A stretch of 64,000 nucleotides of DNA from Apostichopus japonicus (GCF_037975245.1 NC_092566.1:15419001-15483000); one strand, 5' to 3'. Counted from the stretch's first letter, positions 25,516 to 35,726 are shown. The notes: a model not told the origin generated them from the letters alone. Made by a program: numbers and translations.

Positions 25516-25692
25516 GGCTAATAGTAATCATAATAATAATAATCAGCAGTTAGTTTTTACGACGCTATAAGCGACCACAAATGTGGGAACAACCCACAAG
25601 GGCTTATGGATTACAACTTACACGTCGGGTGGCTTCCAATTCAACATTTTAACACAAATTTGGATTCTTTTCAATTTAGAAAGTCATTTCAG
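25516..25692 (-). mobile_element. 5'-truncated tRNA-derived SINE (family of 46181)
   Basis: On the minus strand it matches the second half of the element at 46181-46496: CTGAAATGACTTTCTAAATT, the TTGGAAGCCACCCG block, and the ending GTGGTCGCTTATAGCGTCGT before an ATT-type tail. Similarity stops at about 25692, so the tRNA head is missing, as is usual for truncated retroposed copies. Confidence 0.8.
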
Positions 25693-25725
25693 TCTTGCAC
25701 TTGTGGGGTATACGTGGACTCGTAT

Positions 25726-25871
25726 GGCCTTAACAGGCCCTTAGCCAGAGTGACCGATTGGGGGGGGGGGGGGGAGGGCCAACATCAACGCAGGAGAATC
25801 GCTGTCCTGGGGGAGGGGTCCCCTCCCCCACCGACCCCTCCCCCACCCATAGCTACGTGTCTGGGCCTTAG
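25726..25871. mobile_element. hAT-like mini-element, 130 bp
   Basis: The element proper is 25734-25863. It starts CAGGCCCTTAGCCAGAG and ends CCATAGCTACGTGTCTG, with imperfect inverted ends. Flanks GGCCTTAA and GGCCTTAG match at 7 of 8 positions, fitting an 8-bp hAT target duplication. The interior is almost only a G-run and C-runs. Confidence 0.6.
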
Positions 25872-27745
25872 GGCCATATCACTCTAACGTCCTAGCCTGC
25901 TACACATTGTTCAATCTATTATAGTAAGATTTTGTTTCTCTCTGCTCCTTTCATCCAGTTGATAGTCCTCTTTGTTCTTCGTAGAACATTAACTAATAAC
26001 CCCAACCCATCCCCTCTCCCCCACCCCCTCCCCCATCCCCTCCCCGTAACCGCTACGTTGTGTGAACATTGTTATCTTTCTGACATATAAAGTGATAGGC
26101 CTAACTGGCGGTTGCGTTGTTAGAAAGTTACGTACTGTTAATTTAATGTAAAAACATTGTCGCTACAAGGGATTGTTCAATATATATGAATGAAGCTTTC
26201 CAGTTAGATGTTTTAATTATAAAACAGACGACAAGATCATGCTTTAGTTCTATATATAGCCAAGACTGAATTCAAATTTCATCTTCCTTTTTCACTTTTC
26301 TAATTTGCGTGTTCGATTTTCTTTTTGTGTAAATTTGCTTGTAAAATTTGACCCAAATTTGATGATAACGTCGGCTCTTAAATGTACACCCACCCCCACC
26401 CTCACCTCACCTGCTCACCAACCCCCAGTACAAAAAGGTATTCGCGCCCGTGGTACTAGGCAACCGTGCAGGTTTGTAGGGACTTTACGTTCCTGGTTCA
26501 ATTGACCATGCAAACTTCGTATCTTATTATTCTTTACTTCATCTTTGTGACAAGCTATCTGTCAGAAAGACCATAAATTTCTTCTCTTTGAAGCTATTTG
26601 TGTCTGTAAACGTGTAGGACATCACTTGTTAAGTGAAAGAAAATCATTACTTCATCAAGGTGTCGCTCGTCACGAGTAACACGTTGCGAAATGAGGTGAA
26701 TTAATAATCAACTCAATCGTTTATAATACATGCACAGCCTTGCATATCATTTTAGTGAAAACGGCTGGAACAACTAGATTATACGCTAACGGTACAGTGC
26801 TCATCTTCGCTCAGTGTCTTAAATTTTATAATCAAGAGCCAGCTTGATATTTGACTGATTTAAAGAGGAACGTATATTGTTTTTAAACATTTTATTGAAA
26901 TACACGTTCAGTAACGTTTCTAACAGATACGAAAATATACTGTTGCTACGTTTTGAATCCAAAGTAAACTCGAAACAACCACATGTGACGTTACACATTA
27001 TCTGGCAAGATTTTCGTTTGTTCTTTAAGATTGTACACGAATATTAAGTGTTCTTTATAACTGGGACTACAGTATGAATACACCAAACTCGTTATACTCT
27101 GTACTTAGGAACCAACCTCCCCTCCTCCCTCCCCCTCCCACCTCGCCCTCCACTCCCCTAAAATTCAAGAAATACAAAATATTATGAAGCTGCAATGACG
27201 TGTGTCTGCTTAATGTTCATGGTACAAACTGTGGTAATATCAACAATAAGTATTTCGACAAGAAGCAATTTTAATACAAACTTTGCTTGATAAGGGGAGA
27301 GCGCGGAGGGGGGGGGGGGCGGGTGCGGGTGGGTGAATGTAAATGGAAGAAGGATCTATGTTAACATTACAAAGTATTATACAGGGCATTTATCAGAAAA
27401 CATTTGTTTTCCTTTTTGAATCTCACTGATCCGACTTTTACTCTTCCCCGGCTTCAGTCAGGAACACAAATGGACAACTATATGTCCCAACTGAAACTGA
27501 AATTCGTTAGACTTAACGTTCATTTGTCTAATTTGCGACAGTCTGATGTCTTTGTTTTACGATTCCTCATGTATGGACTTGTATTCATGCAAATTTAAAT
27601 ATCTAGAACAATGACCCGTTATTTATATATGTAACCGTACATGTATTGTTTACATCTCAAAGACTTGCTTTTCATGGTAACAGTTACAATGATGTCGTAT
27701 AGACTAGCTCCTTGGTGACAAGTTCTATGTGTTTGCCTTTAGAAT
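25872..27745. other. Gene-poor stretch
   Basis: No gene or transposon was recognised. C-rich stretches occur at 26007-26044, 26390-26425 and 27117-27160, and a G-run at 27308-27318. This is downstream of the convergent GPCR gene and may include its 3' UTR near 28055. Confidence 0.5.
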
Positions 27746-27861
27746 GGACCTCTTCAGCGTTTAACAGAGGGCGCTGTTTTATTGTCAAGTTGATCGGAAC
27801 CAGATAGGCACTAGATATTATAGCGCCCTCTGTATAATTTTGAGCGTGGCTGAAGAGCTCC
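27746..27861. mobile_element. 116-bp fold-back element with paired GAGGGCGCT motifs
   Basis: The ends GGACCTCTTCAGC and GCTGAAGAGCTCC are inverted repeats with one mismatch. A second inverted pair, ACAGAGGGCGCTGT (27770s) and its partner ATAGCGCCCTCTGT (about 27820-27833), lies inside. GAGGGCGCT resembles the core of the CTCF binding consensus. No target duplication is evident. Confidence 0.5.
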
Positions 27862-28055
27862 ATCTATCACCACCTGTCACCAAAGCAAATTGGAAAATTT
27901 CTTTTCGCAATATATAATCCATAATATCTGAAATTCAACTCGACTAGATTGGCTAATGAAGTAAACCTTTGGGGGTGCGGATTGGTGTGAAGAAAAAAAC
28001 ATCAACATATTTATATTAAATTCAACTCAAAAAGCTGTTTTAAATTAAGTTTTCT

Positions 28056-28293
28056 TCATACATTTTGTTCTTGATTTTCGTCTATGGCACTTTCGTTTCC
28101 ACTTGAAGTTGCTGTCGGCAGGAGGAAATTTGATTGCGATCTTTGAGAGGCAAGTGTGTTACTGGAACAATTTTGAAGCCTTTTGCTGAGAGGAGCGGGA
28201 ACGCATTCCTGCGGTATTGTACAGAGGCGCATACGCCGAAAACGTATGCAGGGAAGAAGAAAGCGAAATATGCGGTGAAACCCGTACCGAAAT
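28056..28293 (-). CDS. Tachykinin-receptor-like GPCR, last coding exon (helix 8 and tail)
   Basis: This exon completes the receptor. The acceptor is strong: on the minus strand a run of pyrimidines (CCCCCTTTCTCTCACTACAG) ends at 28294. The first base, A, completes an AGA arginine begun in the exon at 30598, giving NDR|FRYGFHRIFRFLLPCIRF. Vertebrate tachykinin receptors have NDRFRxGF at the same place. Helix 8 is basic and amphipathic, and the cysteine in LLPC is a likely palmitoylation site. The tail is 78 residues in all, serine-, threonine- and asparagine-rich, ending ENQEQNV and TGA at 28056-28058. It is shorter than vertebrate tachykinin-receptor tails as I recall them. A larger open frame extends past the splice site into the adjacent microsatellite, but that part is intron. 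Confidence 0.87.
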
Positions 28294-28318
28294 CTGTAGT
28301 GAGAGAAAGGGGGAAAAT

Positions 28319-28551
28319 ATGAAATATATGAAAAATATGAAAATATGAAAAATATGAAAAATATGAAAAATATGAAAAATATGAAAAATATGAAAAATAT
28401 GAAAAAATATGAAAAATATGAAAAATATGAAAAATATGAAAAATATGAAAAATATGAAAAATATGAAAAACATGAAAAACATGAAAAATATGAAAAATAT
28501 GAAAAACATGAAAAATATGAAAAATATGAAAAATATGAAAATATGAAAAGG
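28319..28551. repeat. 9-bp microsatellite next to a splice acceptor
   Basis: About 25 units of ATGAAAAAT, interrupted by rare C substitutions (AAAAACATG) and one extra A. In the transcribed (minus) direction it is a U-rich repeat ending about 25 bases upstream of the final GPCR exon. Frames rich in FFI or KYE are repeat read-through. Confidence 0.95.
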
Positions 28552-28988
28552 AATAAATTGAAGAAAAGAAATGAATAGATTTGATGGTACACTGATGAGT
28601 GAATTACCATGACAACCTGGGAATTATGAAACCGAAATATTGAAATAACATCAGTACTGCGCTCAGATATGCTTGGAAATCAAGACAATTGTCATGAATT
28701 ATGTTCAAACTTCGACAAGCGGTGTTTTCTTTTCTTACAGTCAATTTTTCTTTTACTCATTTAGAGATATTTTTTCCTCTTTGAGATTATTTCATTATTT
28801 TAAATGTCTAAATTTATCACTTTTCACTACCTGTAAATAATCTGGAGGCGTAAATAAATCCGAGACTCTGAGAACCGTTATAAATTTGGTGAGGAAAGTC
28901 ACTCAAAGTATATAGCCTGTACACGAAAACCATACTGTAACGGAATGACGTTACCCATAACTTTTATTATTGAGGGCGCTATCTTAAG

Positions 28989-29026
28989 AATATGACCAGA
29001 GCCGTATATACGGCTCTGAATATGAC
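28989..29026. mobile_element. Micro-palindrome insertion with 8-bp target duplication (copy 4)
   Basis: A 22-bp perfect palindrome at 28997-29018, arms CAGAGCCGTAT and ATACGGCTCTG with no loop. It is flanked by exact AATATGAC repeats (28989-28996 and 29019-29026). The termini are CAGAG/CTCTG, related to but not the same as the CAGGGAG set. Confidence 0.7.
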
Positions 29027-29356
29027 ATTCAGTTAGTTATGACACACAAACTTATTTCATACGATCCACCGTTTGTGTTTTCCCTGGTTCGAAGAAGAAA
29101 ATACGTCCCGTCAAAGATTCGCTAAGAAGGCCCATTGTCGTGAATACCATATTTATGTTAAGATCTTGCATAGAGTGATCAATTCAAGGATTCAAAACTG
29201 TAAATTGTTGCTCAATAGGAACGAAAACCGTTTCCGATAAGTTCAACTAAGTTATCCACCGTGTCAGTGAAGGGTGGTTCCCATACAACGGAATATCACG
29301 AATACAATATGTTCATCATTGGCTGTTGGTCAGTTAAGATAATTGATATAAGTTCA

Positions 29357-29960
29357 CACCCGATACACACAGAGAACACATGCAGGTACTACTTTAAATA
29401 TATTAAAGTATATTATATATTAAATATATATATATATATATATATTATATATTAAATATATTAAGTTTTGTACCAAAGTAGAAACTGGATCGTGCTATAA
29501 ATCGATAGCATGTGCTATAATGTGCTAATAACCGAGGATATGTGTAATCCCAACAAATCCAGTTTGATGCATTTGCTGGAATGACACATATCCTCACTTC
29601 TTACTGTAATCCTGTAATCCTGTGTGTATGTATGTAGTTTAGATCCTCCTGCAAGCAGGAACTCGTGGAGAAGCCTCATTGGCTTATCAAAGCCGCAAGC
29701 TGACCGAAGTCAGTCTCTTAGATTCATATTTAACGTCCATGATTATGAATTGTCAATTGTCAACAACTCTGTAACTAGACGACATACATTAATCTTGGAG
29801 TGACTCGAACTGGGGACCTTATGATTGGAAGGCACTGGTATTAACCACTGAGCTAACACTCCTAATAGCACATGCTACCGTATTATCAGATTTGTCAGCA
29901 CGATTCATTTTCTATTACTGTGGTATAAAACTTTCAAGATTCACAATAAAGTTACTGTAA
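29357..29960. mobile_element. Long-inverted-repeat MITE, split by a SINE
   Basis: Same family as 52632-52945. The left arm contains ACCCGATACACACAGAG, a TA tract (29419-29447), CTGGATCGTGCTATAAATC, GAGGATATGTGTAAT and CCTCACTTCTTACTGTAATC. The right arm resumes at TAGCACATGCTACC (29865) and runs through ACAAATCTGATAATACGG-type sequence on the other strand to about 29955. About 245 bp of unrelated SINE lies between. Comparison with the unbroken 52.6-kb copy shows the break is an insertion. Confidence 0.75.
29616..29862 (-). mobile_element. tRNA-derived SINE inserted in the MITE
   Basis: The minus-strand head is tRNA-like over 29862-29797. GGAGTG at one end pairs with CACTCC at the other, the A box is TAGCTCAGTGG, and the B-box-like AGTTCGAGTCA follows. 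The body (to about 29616) includes ACTGACTTCGGTCAGCTTGC and ends in a GTATGTATG-type simple tail. The target duplication is unclear. Confidence 0.75.
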
Positions 29961-30597
29961 TCTTTGTTTGAATTGGTTGGAGTTCAAGATATGCAGTTTC
30001 AAATAACTGACACCTAGTCTTGTTCTGTCCTCCATTTTTGGATTCGGCCGCTTATCTTTGTAGAGGGTGAAACCCACATTCCAATACGACTAGATCCACT
30101 CTCAACCCCAGTCCCCTTACATGCACGGAGGCTGCAGTAATCGTATGATCATGCCTTTTTTCTTTCTTTTTTTGATGAGCGATCTACTGTGTTTTGTTTT
30201 GTTTTGTTTACACATTATCACATATCTTAGCCAATTAGAATTATTGGAGGCTATGTAATGACGATCTTCAAGTGATACCGGAACGGTCGATCCTGGGTTT
30301 AAATAATTTGGTGGCGTGATATATAACGTAAATATCTTCCTCAATGAATTTAAATTCGTGCAATGCATGAATGACTCTCGCTTCTTCCAGACCAACCAGG
30401 TGTGTTGATTAACAGAGCAGAGTGTATACCAGACAACATAACCTAGTTTAAATTAAAACTCAGGCCTTTACATCCAGTCTAACCAGCAAATACCAAAACG
30501 TAGGCTAACGTGCAAAAAAATATAAAAAAACCTAGCAGACGACGAAAATGCCCTGCAGGGATTGGAGGAAAAACATATTGTGACGTAACACACTTAC

Positions 30598-30794
30598 CTG
30601 TCGTTTAACCAATAGTAAATGAATGGATTGTAAACACTACTGCTCATTGCCAGCCACCAGACGAAGAGATACATATGTATAGAGAAGTGTTGTTGGTAGA
30701 CCTCGGGTGCTAGAAAGGCTAGAAACTGATAGACGTGTATAGGTAACCAACATATTCCGAATAGGACAATGACGATAACCAGCATCTTAACGAC
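30598..30794 (-). CDS. Tachykinin-receptor-like GPCR, TM6-TM7 exon
   Basis: This 197-bp exon encodes 65 whole codons plus the first two bases of an arginine codon. Acceptor: ..CTTCCTCCAG before 30794 on the minus strand; donor: GACAG|GTAAGT at 30598. TM6 carries the class A switch motif CWLP (FGICWLPIHVYQFLAFL). The third extracellular loop is APEVYQQHFSIH. TM7 reads WWLAMSSSVYNPFIYYWLND, with NPFIY as the NPxxY motif. WLAMSS-x-YNP-x-IY-x2-LND is especially close to tachykinin (neurokinin) receptors, and leucokinin, NPY and NPFF receptors are the next best matches. From VVKM to LND the length is 65 codons, equal to the corresponding human NK1 receptor segment as I recall it. A G-protein-coupled neuropeptide receptor at the plasma membrane is inferred. 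Confidence 0.92.
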
Positions 30795-31423
30795 CTGGAG
30801 GAAGATATAAAAGACAAAGAGAGGAGATGAACAAAACATGAAGCCATTTCAACAGTATAAAGTAAATGACAAGAACGATCCGTGGAAGGTTTAAGATTAA
30901 TGCAAATTGTTAATAGAAATGATATTAGACCCACAGTCTTATGGTTAGAAGAATTTTGTCTTATCCTTCCCAGACCGCGTATATAGCCAGGGCACAGTTA
31001 GCCTGTGTCCCTTCAGGTTTATGAAATACCTCAGAGGCATCTCTTTATAGTACCCCCCCCCCCCCGCCCCTTCTTGTACGTCAGTGGGTAACAAAATGTT
31101 CCATTTTCCATTTTCGTGACCTTTCGTTACTAACTGTGTAACCTTTCTGTCGAAAAATTAGAAAGAATGGTTATTGAAAAATGTTGTGTCATGTTAAATG
31201 AAGAAGAGAAGTGCCCCCTCTTGTTGGGAAATATTGAAATACTGGAATTTGGTAAGGAACGCACAGAGGACGACTTTTCGTCGGAAACTTGTGAGGTTAC
31301 TTTGTGCTTTTGCTCCTGCTAATCGAGAGCACTTTCATCAAAGTTTATGCCCCCCCCCCCCCATTCACATACAAGCACCCCTTTAGATTGAGCCGTCTTC
31401 CATCATAATTACGACTTCATGTC

Positions 31424-31569
31424 CAGTAAGAAGTGAAGTATCCAGCGCCTTCGGCGCTTAAAGATATCTCCGGTTCAATAACTGGGGAGATTTTTGGCGC
31501 TTAGATCGATAGACTAAGCTGAGATATATGTTACAGCGCCGGAGGCGCTAGAGACTTGACTTCTTACTG
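31424..31569. mobile_element. 146-bp fold-back element (CAGTAAGAAGT ends)
   Basis: The left end CAGTAAGAAGTGAAGTATCC and the right end, read on the other strand, CAGTAAGAAGTCAAGTCTCT are inverted repeats. Next to each terminus lies a small hairpin, AGCGCC-TTC-GGCGCT on the left and AGCGCC-GGA-GGCGCT on the right. No clear target duplication (TTCATGTC versus AAACTAAA). Confidence 0.7.
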
Positions 31570-32061
31570 AAACTAAAGCTGAACTGTAATTTTGTTGCAG
31601 CCGTATTTTGGAACATTTTTTTTTGCATAACAGATAAGGTACATCGTAGCTGCAAATAAATTGGAATATTCCGGTCTAATTCTACATACTTTCTTTTCTC
31701 CGTACCTGTATATTTTGTTAGAAACAATACAGTTCTCTGACATTACATCCAAATTAACATTTAAATTATGCCCGAGTTCTTGGTTCTTATCCTATACTGT
31801 TATATGGTTCCTTGTCTGTACTACGAAAAAAAAAACAGGTGTTTCGGTCGCCATCTTTAAGAAATGACGGCAAAGCAGTTTCGCGAAATGAACATCCAAG
31901 TCAAGGGGAATACACGTGCATTATTAGCGCAAATTTGCTTCATCGTTAAGTGTATACAAACGCGCTGCAAGAAATCATTATGTCAAAAACGTACGGCTGT
32001 CTGCAAAACTCGCGCGTGTACTGATGTCCATGGCACGCCATAGATGTGACGTTTTTGTCTG

Positions 32062-33151
32062 TGCGAATTCAGGCGCGGCGGAACGGACAAATTATTGGGG
32101 GGCTAATGCGTGGAGACTATCTAAGCGGAGCGCCACCATCGGTTGGCGCGGAGCGTACAAGAAAATTTTGGGTTTTTTCAAACCCCCAGATGGCCGGAAA
32201 CGGCACTTCCCGAGTGTTTTATGCTGCGAATACCTAGCCCTAAAATATGGGTCTCAAGCCTGCAATTTCTCAGATTGCACGAGAAAGTCTGTAAAAACAT
32301 TGTAATTTGTATATTCGATGGTGTTTTAAGAGTGTAGCTATTACTCGTAGTGTACTCGCAAAGACGTTTTTGAGTGTAGTAAGGGCAGTGGCGGAGCTAG
32401 GGGTATTGGTCGGGGGGGGGGGGGCAAGAATGGTCTGTAGGGCGCTTTCAACACTATCTAAGCAGAGCGCCACCACAGGTTGGCGCGGAGCGTACAGAAA
32501 ATTTTTGAGTAAAGATACTCTACAGATTGCAGGAAATGACCCTTTCCGGGCCTTGCTAATTTACAGATAAACGGAGAATAAATAGGTGTCGTCGCCATTT
32601 TGTCGGAAAATTACACCAACAGAATATGACAAATGTCAATAGGTAGATGAGAGCGCAATAAAATAGTCAATAATCACGAATAAGTAAAAAGTAGTGAAAA
32701 GCTGAAAAGGGCGCCAGTAGTTCGTCGGGGGGGGGGGGGCATCCGCCCCCTGACTCTATGGACGCTCCGCCACTGAGTAAGGGGATGTTGGAGAACTGGC
32801 TGAAATGAGGCAAGTAATTGTCCTAAGACGAAGTTGTGTTGCGCTTACCGGTACTCACACTCACTGCTTCCACTTTTCAAGGGGCGTGAAGACGCGGTTG
32901 AGGTGACAATGTGGTCTATAGCCAGGGGACGGGCCAAGGGTCCCCCCAGCATTTACTAAAATTATTACACCTATATAGTATACGTGTGCATCGGACAGAT
33001 CGACAAGTATGCATTGAAAAATGGGCAGATGCACGTTTCGGAGCCTTGGTAAATGTTGGGGGGGGCTTATCATGCATTTGCCCCCTCAACTTTTTCATTG
33101 GGGGCGCTGAGCCCCCCCAAGCCCCCCGGTTCCGCCGCCACTGTGCGAATT
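32062..33151. mobile_element. hAT-like element, interrupted by another hAT-like element
   Basis: The element proper is 32070-33143. It starts CAGGCGCGGCGGAACGG and ends CCGGTTCCGCCGCCACTG. An exact 8-bp duplication TGCGAATT flanks it (32062-32069 and 33144-33151). It contains the complete element 32386-32775; removing that insert leaves about 676 bp. Both share an internal GCGCCACC..GGTTGGCGCGGAGCGTAC block (32130s and 32468s). No transposase frame is visible, so it is non-autonomous. Confidence 0.85.
32378..32783. mobile_element. hAT-like MITE nested in the 32-33-kb element
   Basis: The element proper is 32386-32775 (390 bp). It starts CAGTGGCGGAGCTAGG and ends GACGCTCCGCCACTG, flanked by exact AGTAAGGG duplications (32378-32385 and 32776-32783). 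The terminal CAGTGGCGGAG and 8-bp duplication are typical of hAT-derived MITEs. It has G-runs at 32411-32424 and 32727-32739. Confidence 0.9.
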
Positions 33152-33842
33152 ACGGCAGCTATTAAATATTTGGGACTTATGCACCTCAAACAGGGGTGGG
33201 GCGTTATTCCAATGTATCGCTGTATTCGAGTGTCTGTGAATTCATGCATTCATTTATGCCTGTCAATCATAACGAATGTAGATATTGTAAATTACATTTG
33301 TAGAGGAACATTTTCAAGTAGCGATTTCTCATCATTATTCTGTTAAATAATTCTCAACTTTTTGTGCATTTAATCTAATAACAGTTTCCGGAAGCAGTAA
33401 TCGAATTTATAAATATTAAACAGCAATATGACTGAGTTTTCTTTTATGTTAATATTTATTTTGCGTTACTGTTTTATGACACAGCTAAGGCATCTTTTAT
33501 TATTTAACAACGTTTTATTGCAGCTCAAGTGATTAGTATTGGACCGTGGGAGGTGCGTATATACGAAGTGCGTATATACATATTTACATATAGATAACTT
33601 TTTTTAAAGAGGAAGGAAATAAGGGGTTGATATGAAACTCAAATTTGTCATTTATCAAGTTGTCACAATGATTTGCAATTATAAAATTTTCAAACACTAT
33701 CTTTCGCTTGATATATGGCAAGGTATATGATTAATCGTGTTTTTTATTCATATGAAATATTTTCAAAGACAGCGAAAAACTGTATAACTATATAAAACAT
33801 TATATTGAGCAATCCTCCAATGACTTCGTCGACGTAGTCAAT

Positions 33843-34125
33843 TTCCTCATGCTAATAACTCTCTAAACTGTCCTCCCATATCATGCTTCAGAGCACTGGT
33901 GTTGGCAGTACAAACAGTTCCTACCCTTTATCTGATTTTAATGTTAATACCACTCTAAACTGTGTTTTCCCATATCATGGTTTAAAGCACTAGTATTGAC
34001 AGTACAAACAGTTCCTAACCTTTATCTGATTTTAATGCTAATACCACTCTAAACTGTCCTCCCATGTCATGCTTCAGAGCACCAGTTTTGACAGAACAAA
34101 CAGTTCCTAGCCTTTATCTGATAGA
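33843..34125 (+). repeat. About 93-bp tandem repeat, three copies
   Basis: CTCTAAACTGTCCTCCCATA, then a TCATGCTTCAGAGCAC block, AGTACAAACAGTTCCTA and CCTTTATCTGATTTTAATG recur from about 33861, 33953 and 34047. Divergence between copies is moderate. Confidence 0.88.
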
Positions 34126-34387
34126 AACCTGATATTCATACACTGCTCATACTGACACTACAAGTGCTCTGAAGCAGGCATGACAGTATAGTATAGAAAA
34201 AATTGTCCCCAACTATAGGTGACAAAAGTGACCATGCTTGTAGTGCTGGGTCTTAACTAGCGTGTAGCCCTCGTGGCATTTGTACTCTTACATTTAGGCA
34301 TTTTGGAATATTTGTACCCGTACTTGCGCTGAGAGCAGGTACTTGTACCTCGCGTATACTCATATACCAAGGGGAGTTCTTCCTGTA

Positions 34388-34435
34388 CTCTTACCAGGGA
34401 GCTGCTACTCTAGAGTAGCAGTTCCCTGCTCTTAC
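34388..34435. mobile_element. Micro-palindrome insertion with 7-bp target duplication (copy 5)
   Basis: A 34-bp hairpin at 34395-34428 has arms CAGGGAGCTGCTACT and AGTAGCAGTTCCCTG (one C-T mismatch) with centre CTAG. It is flanked by exact CTCTTAC repeats (34388-34394 and 34429-34435). It is the longest of the set. Confidence 0.78.
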
Positions 34436-34532
34436 TCATGCTGTCGGTGGTAGTCATAATTATTACTGATCAGAAACAATTGGTTTTGTACGACCCCTGT
34501 TTTTGACGTTTTTTCTGTTTAGTCTGTTCCTT

Positions 34533-34901
34533 TAAAGGGTGTGAAGACTCGCGCAAAAAGAAACGTCTAATGCCGGTAATCTGACCTATAGTTTCGAAAG
34601 TGGTGTAACAGAAGTGTTAGACATCACCATCGATCCCAGAAAATACACACACAGCTTGCTACTGTCGGTAATTAGACACTAGTGTACAGTCAGTACATAC
34701 AGCTGCGGTCAATACCCACAGCACAGTGTACAAACGATACAGCGATGGACATCTCAGGTCCAGCTAAAGATAACAAGGTATCACGTTTCATTACTGTCTG
34801 CATTTTGTGGCGACAAGAGAAAAACTTTACTTGCAAGTAACGGAAAGTTAACTTTTTCACAGGGCGGCACGCGGTTTGGGGCGAGTCTTCAATGCCTTTA
34901 A
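34533..34901 (-). mobile_element. piggyBac-type MITE, copy A (empty-site copy)
   Basis: The element proper is 34537-34897 (361 bp), flanked by TTAA at both ends (34533-34536 and 34898-34901). Ends are AGGGTGTGAAGACTCGCGC and, on the other strand, AGGCATTGAAGACTCGCCCC, an imperfect inverted repeat. It is in opposite orientation to copy B at 44850. There is no transposase frame. It lacks the palindrome that copy B carries. Confidence 0.85.
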
Positions 34902-35725
34902 TCCCACTGACTGGTTTGTTCCACGCAAAACATGGTCCTCTGTTTATACCCATCTGTTTTTACCTCCATGGTTTACCGTAGCGTGTACTTTTAGAGGGAG
35001 GGAGTAATACCCTCAGAACAGCGGAAGGTCCTGAGTACTATCTCTACCTATAGTACCTCGTATGCGTCGGCACACTTGACAAATTCGATCGTATCCCAAA
35101 CCAGCCAGTACACTATAAAGTGCCATGTAAACCATCAGAACTGACGATCACCAGGCTAAGACGAACCTTTAAGTTTCTTGTATGATCGATCGGTATCTTT
35201 CGATAATTAAATTAATCTTACTCCGATGGGAATTTTTCCAAGCTGTTCATCGGAAACAATCTGCACAAAACATTGCCCTCCGGACAAAACGAAAGGCCAC
35301 CCAGGACATGCCAGTAAATTACAAAAACATCCCAGGTTTCCCCCCAAATTCGAGGCAAACGAAGAGTATCGCGAAAACTCAGTCTCAAGTGGGACAGAAA
35401 CGTTGTTCGAATCGTATACACATGTATATGTCTGTTACAAAATGACCAAAGTGCAATTACGTTATTTTACATAGACCCTGTTCGTATAATATAACCATTT
35501 AGCATGTTGTTCTTAAAACAGATGTTCCATGTGTGTTTTACTCACTTTGGGAGAAGTTTTTATTTTTCTCTTATATTTTGAACAAAACAAAAAAGGTTCA
35601 GGAAGCCACTTCAGACAGGTCTGTTTATATTTTCTCCGTCTTTTTGTGTGTGCAAAAGACTTGGCAGTTTTTATAAAGGAGAGACTGAAATTATGAGTAT
35701 AGTAACAGTGTATTAAGCCATGTGC

Positions 35726-35726
<1 letters not shown>

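Larger units (their letters stand above)
28294..30597 (-). other. Last intron of the GPCR gene (2304 bp)
   Basis: Donor GTAAGT at 30597-30591 (minus strand) and acceptor at 28294. It contains a 9-bp microsatellite just upstream of the acceptor, the micro-palindrome at 28997, a split MITE and a SINE, each listed separately. Confidence 0.85.

Noticed and set aside
28590-28665. CTGATGAG near a downstream GAAACC as a possible hammerhead ribozyme
   Set aside because: The bases between cannot form a convincing stem II and no stem III or cleavage site follows.
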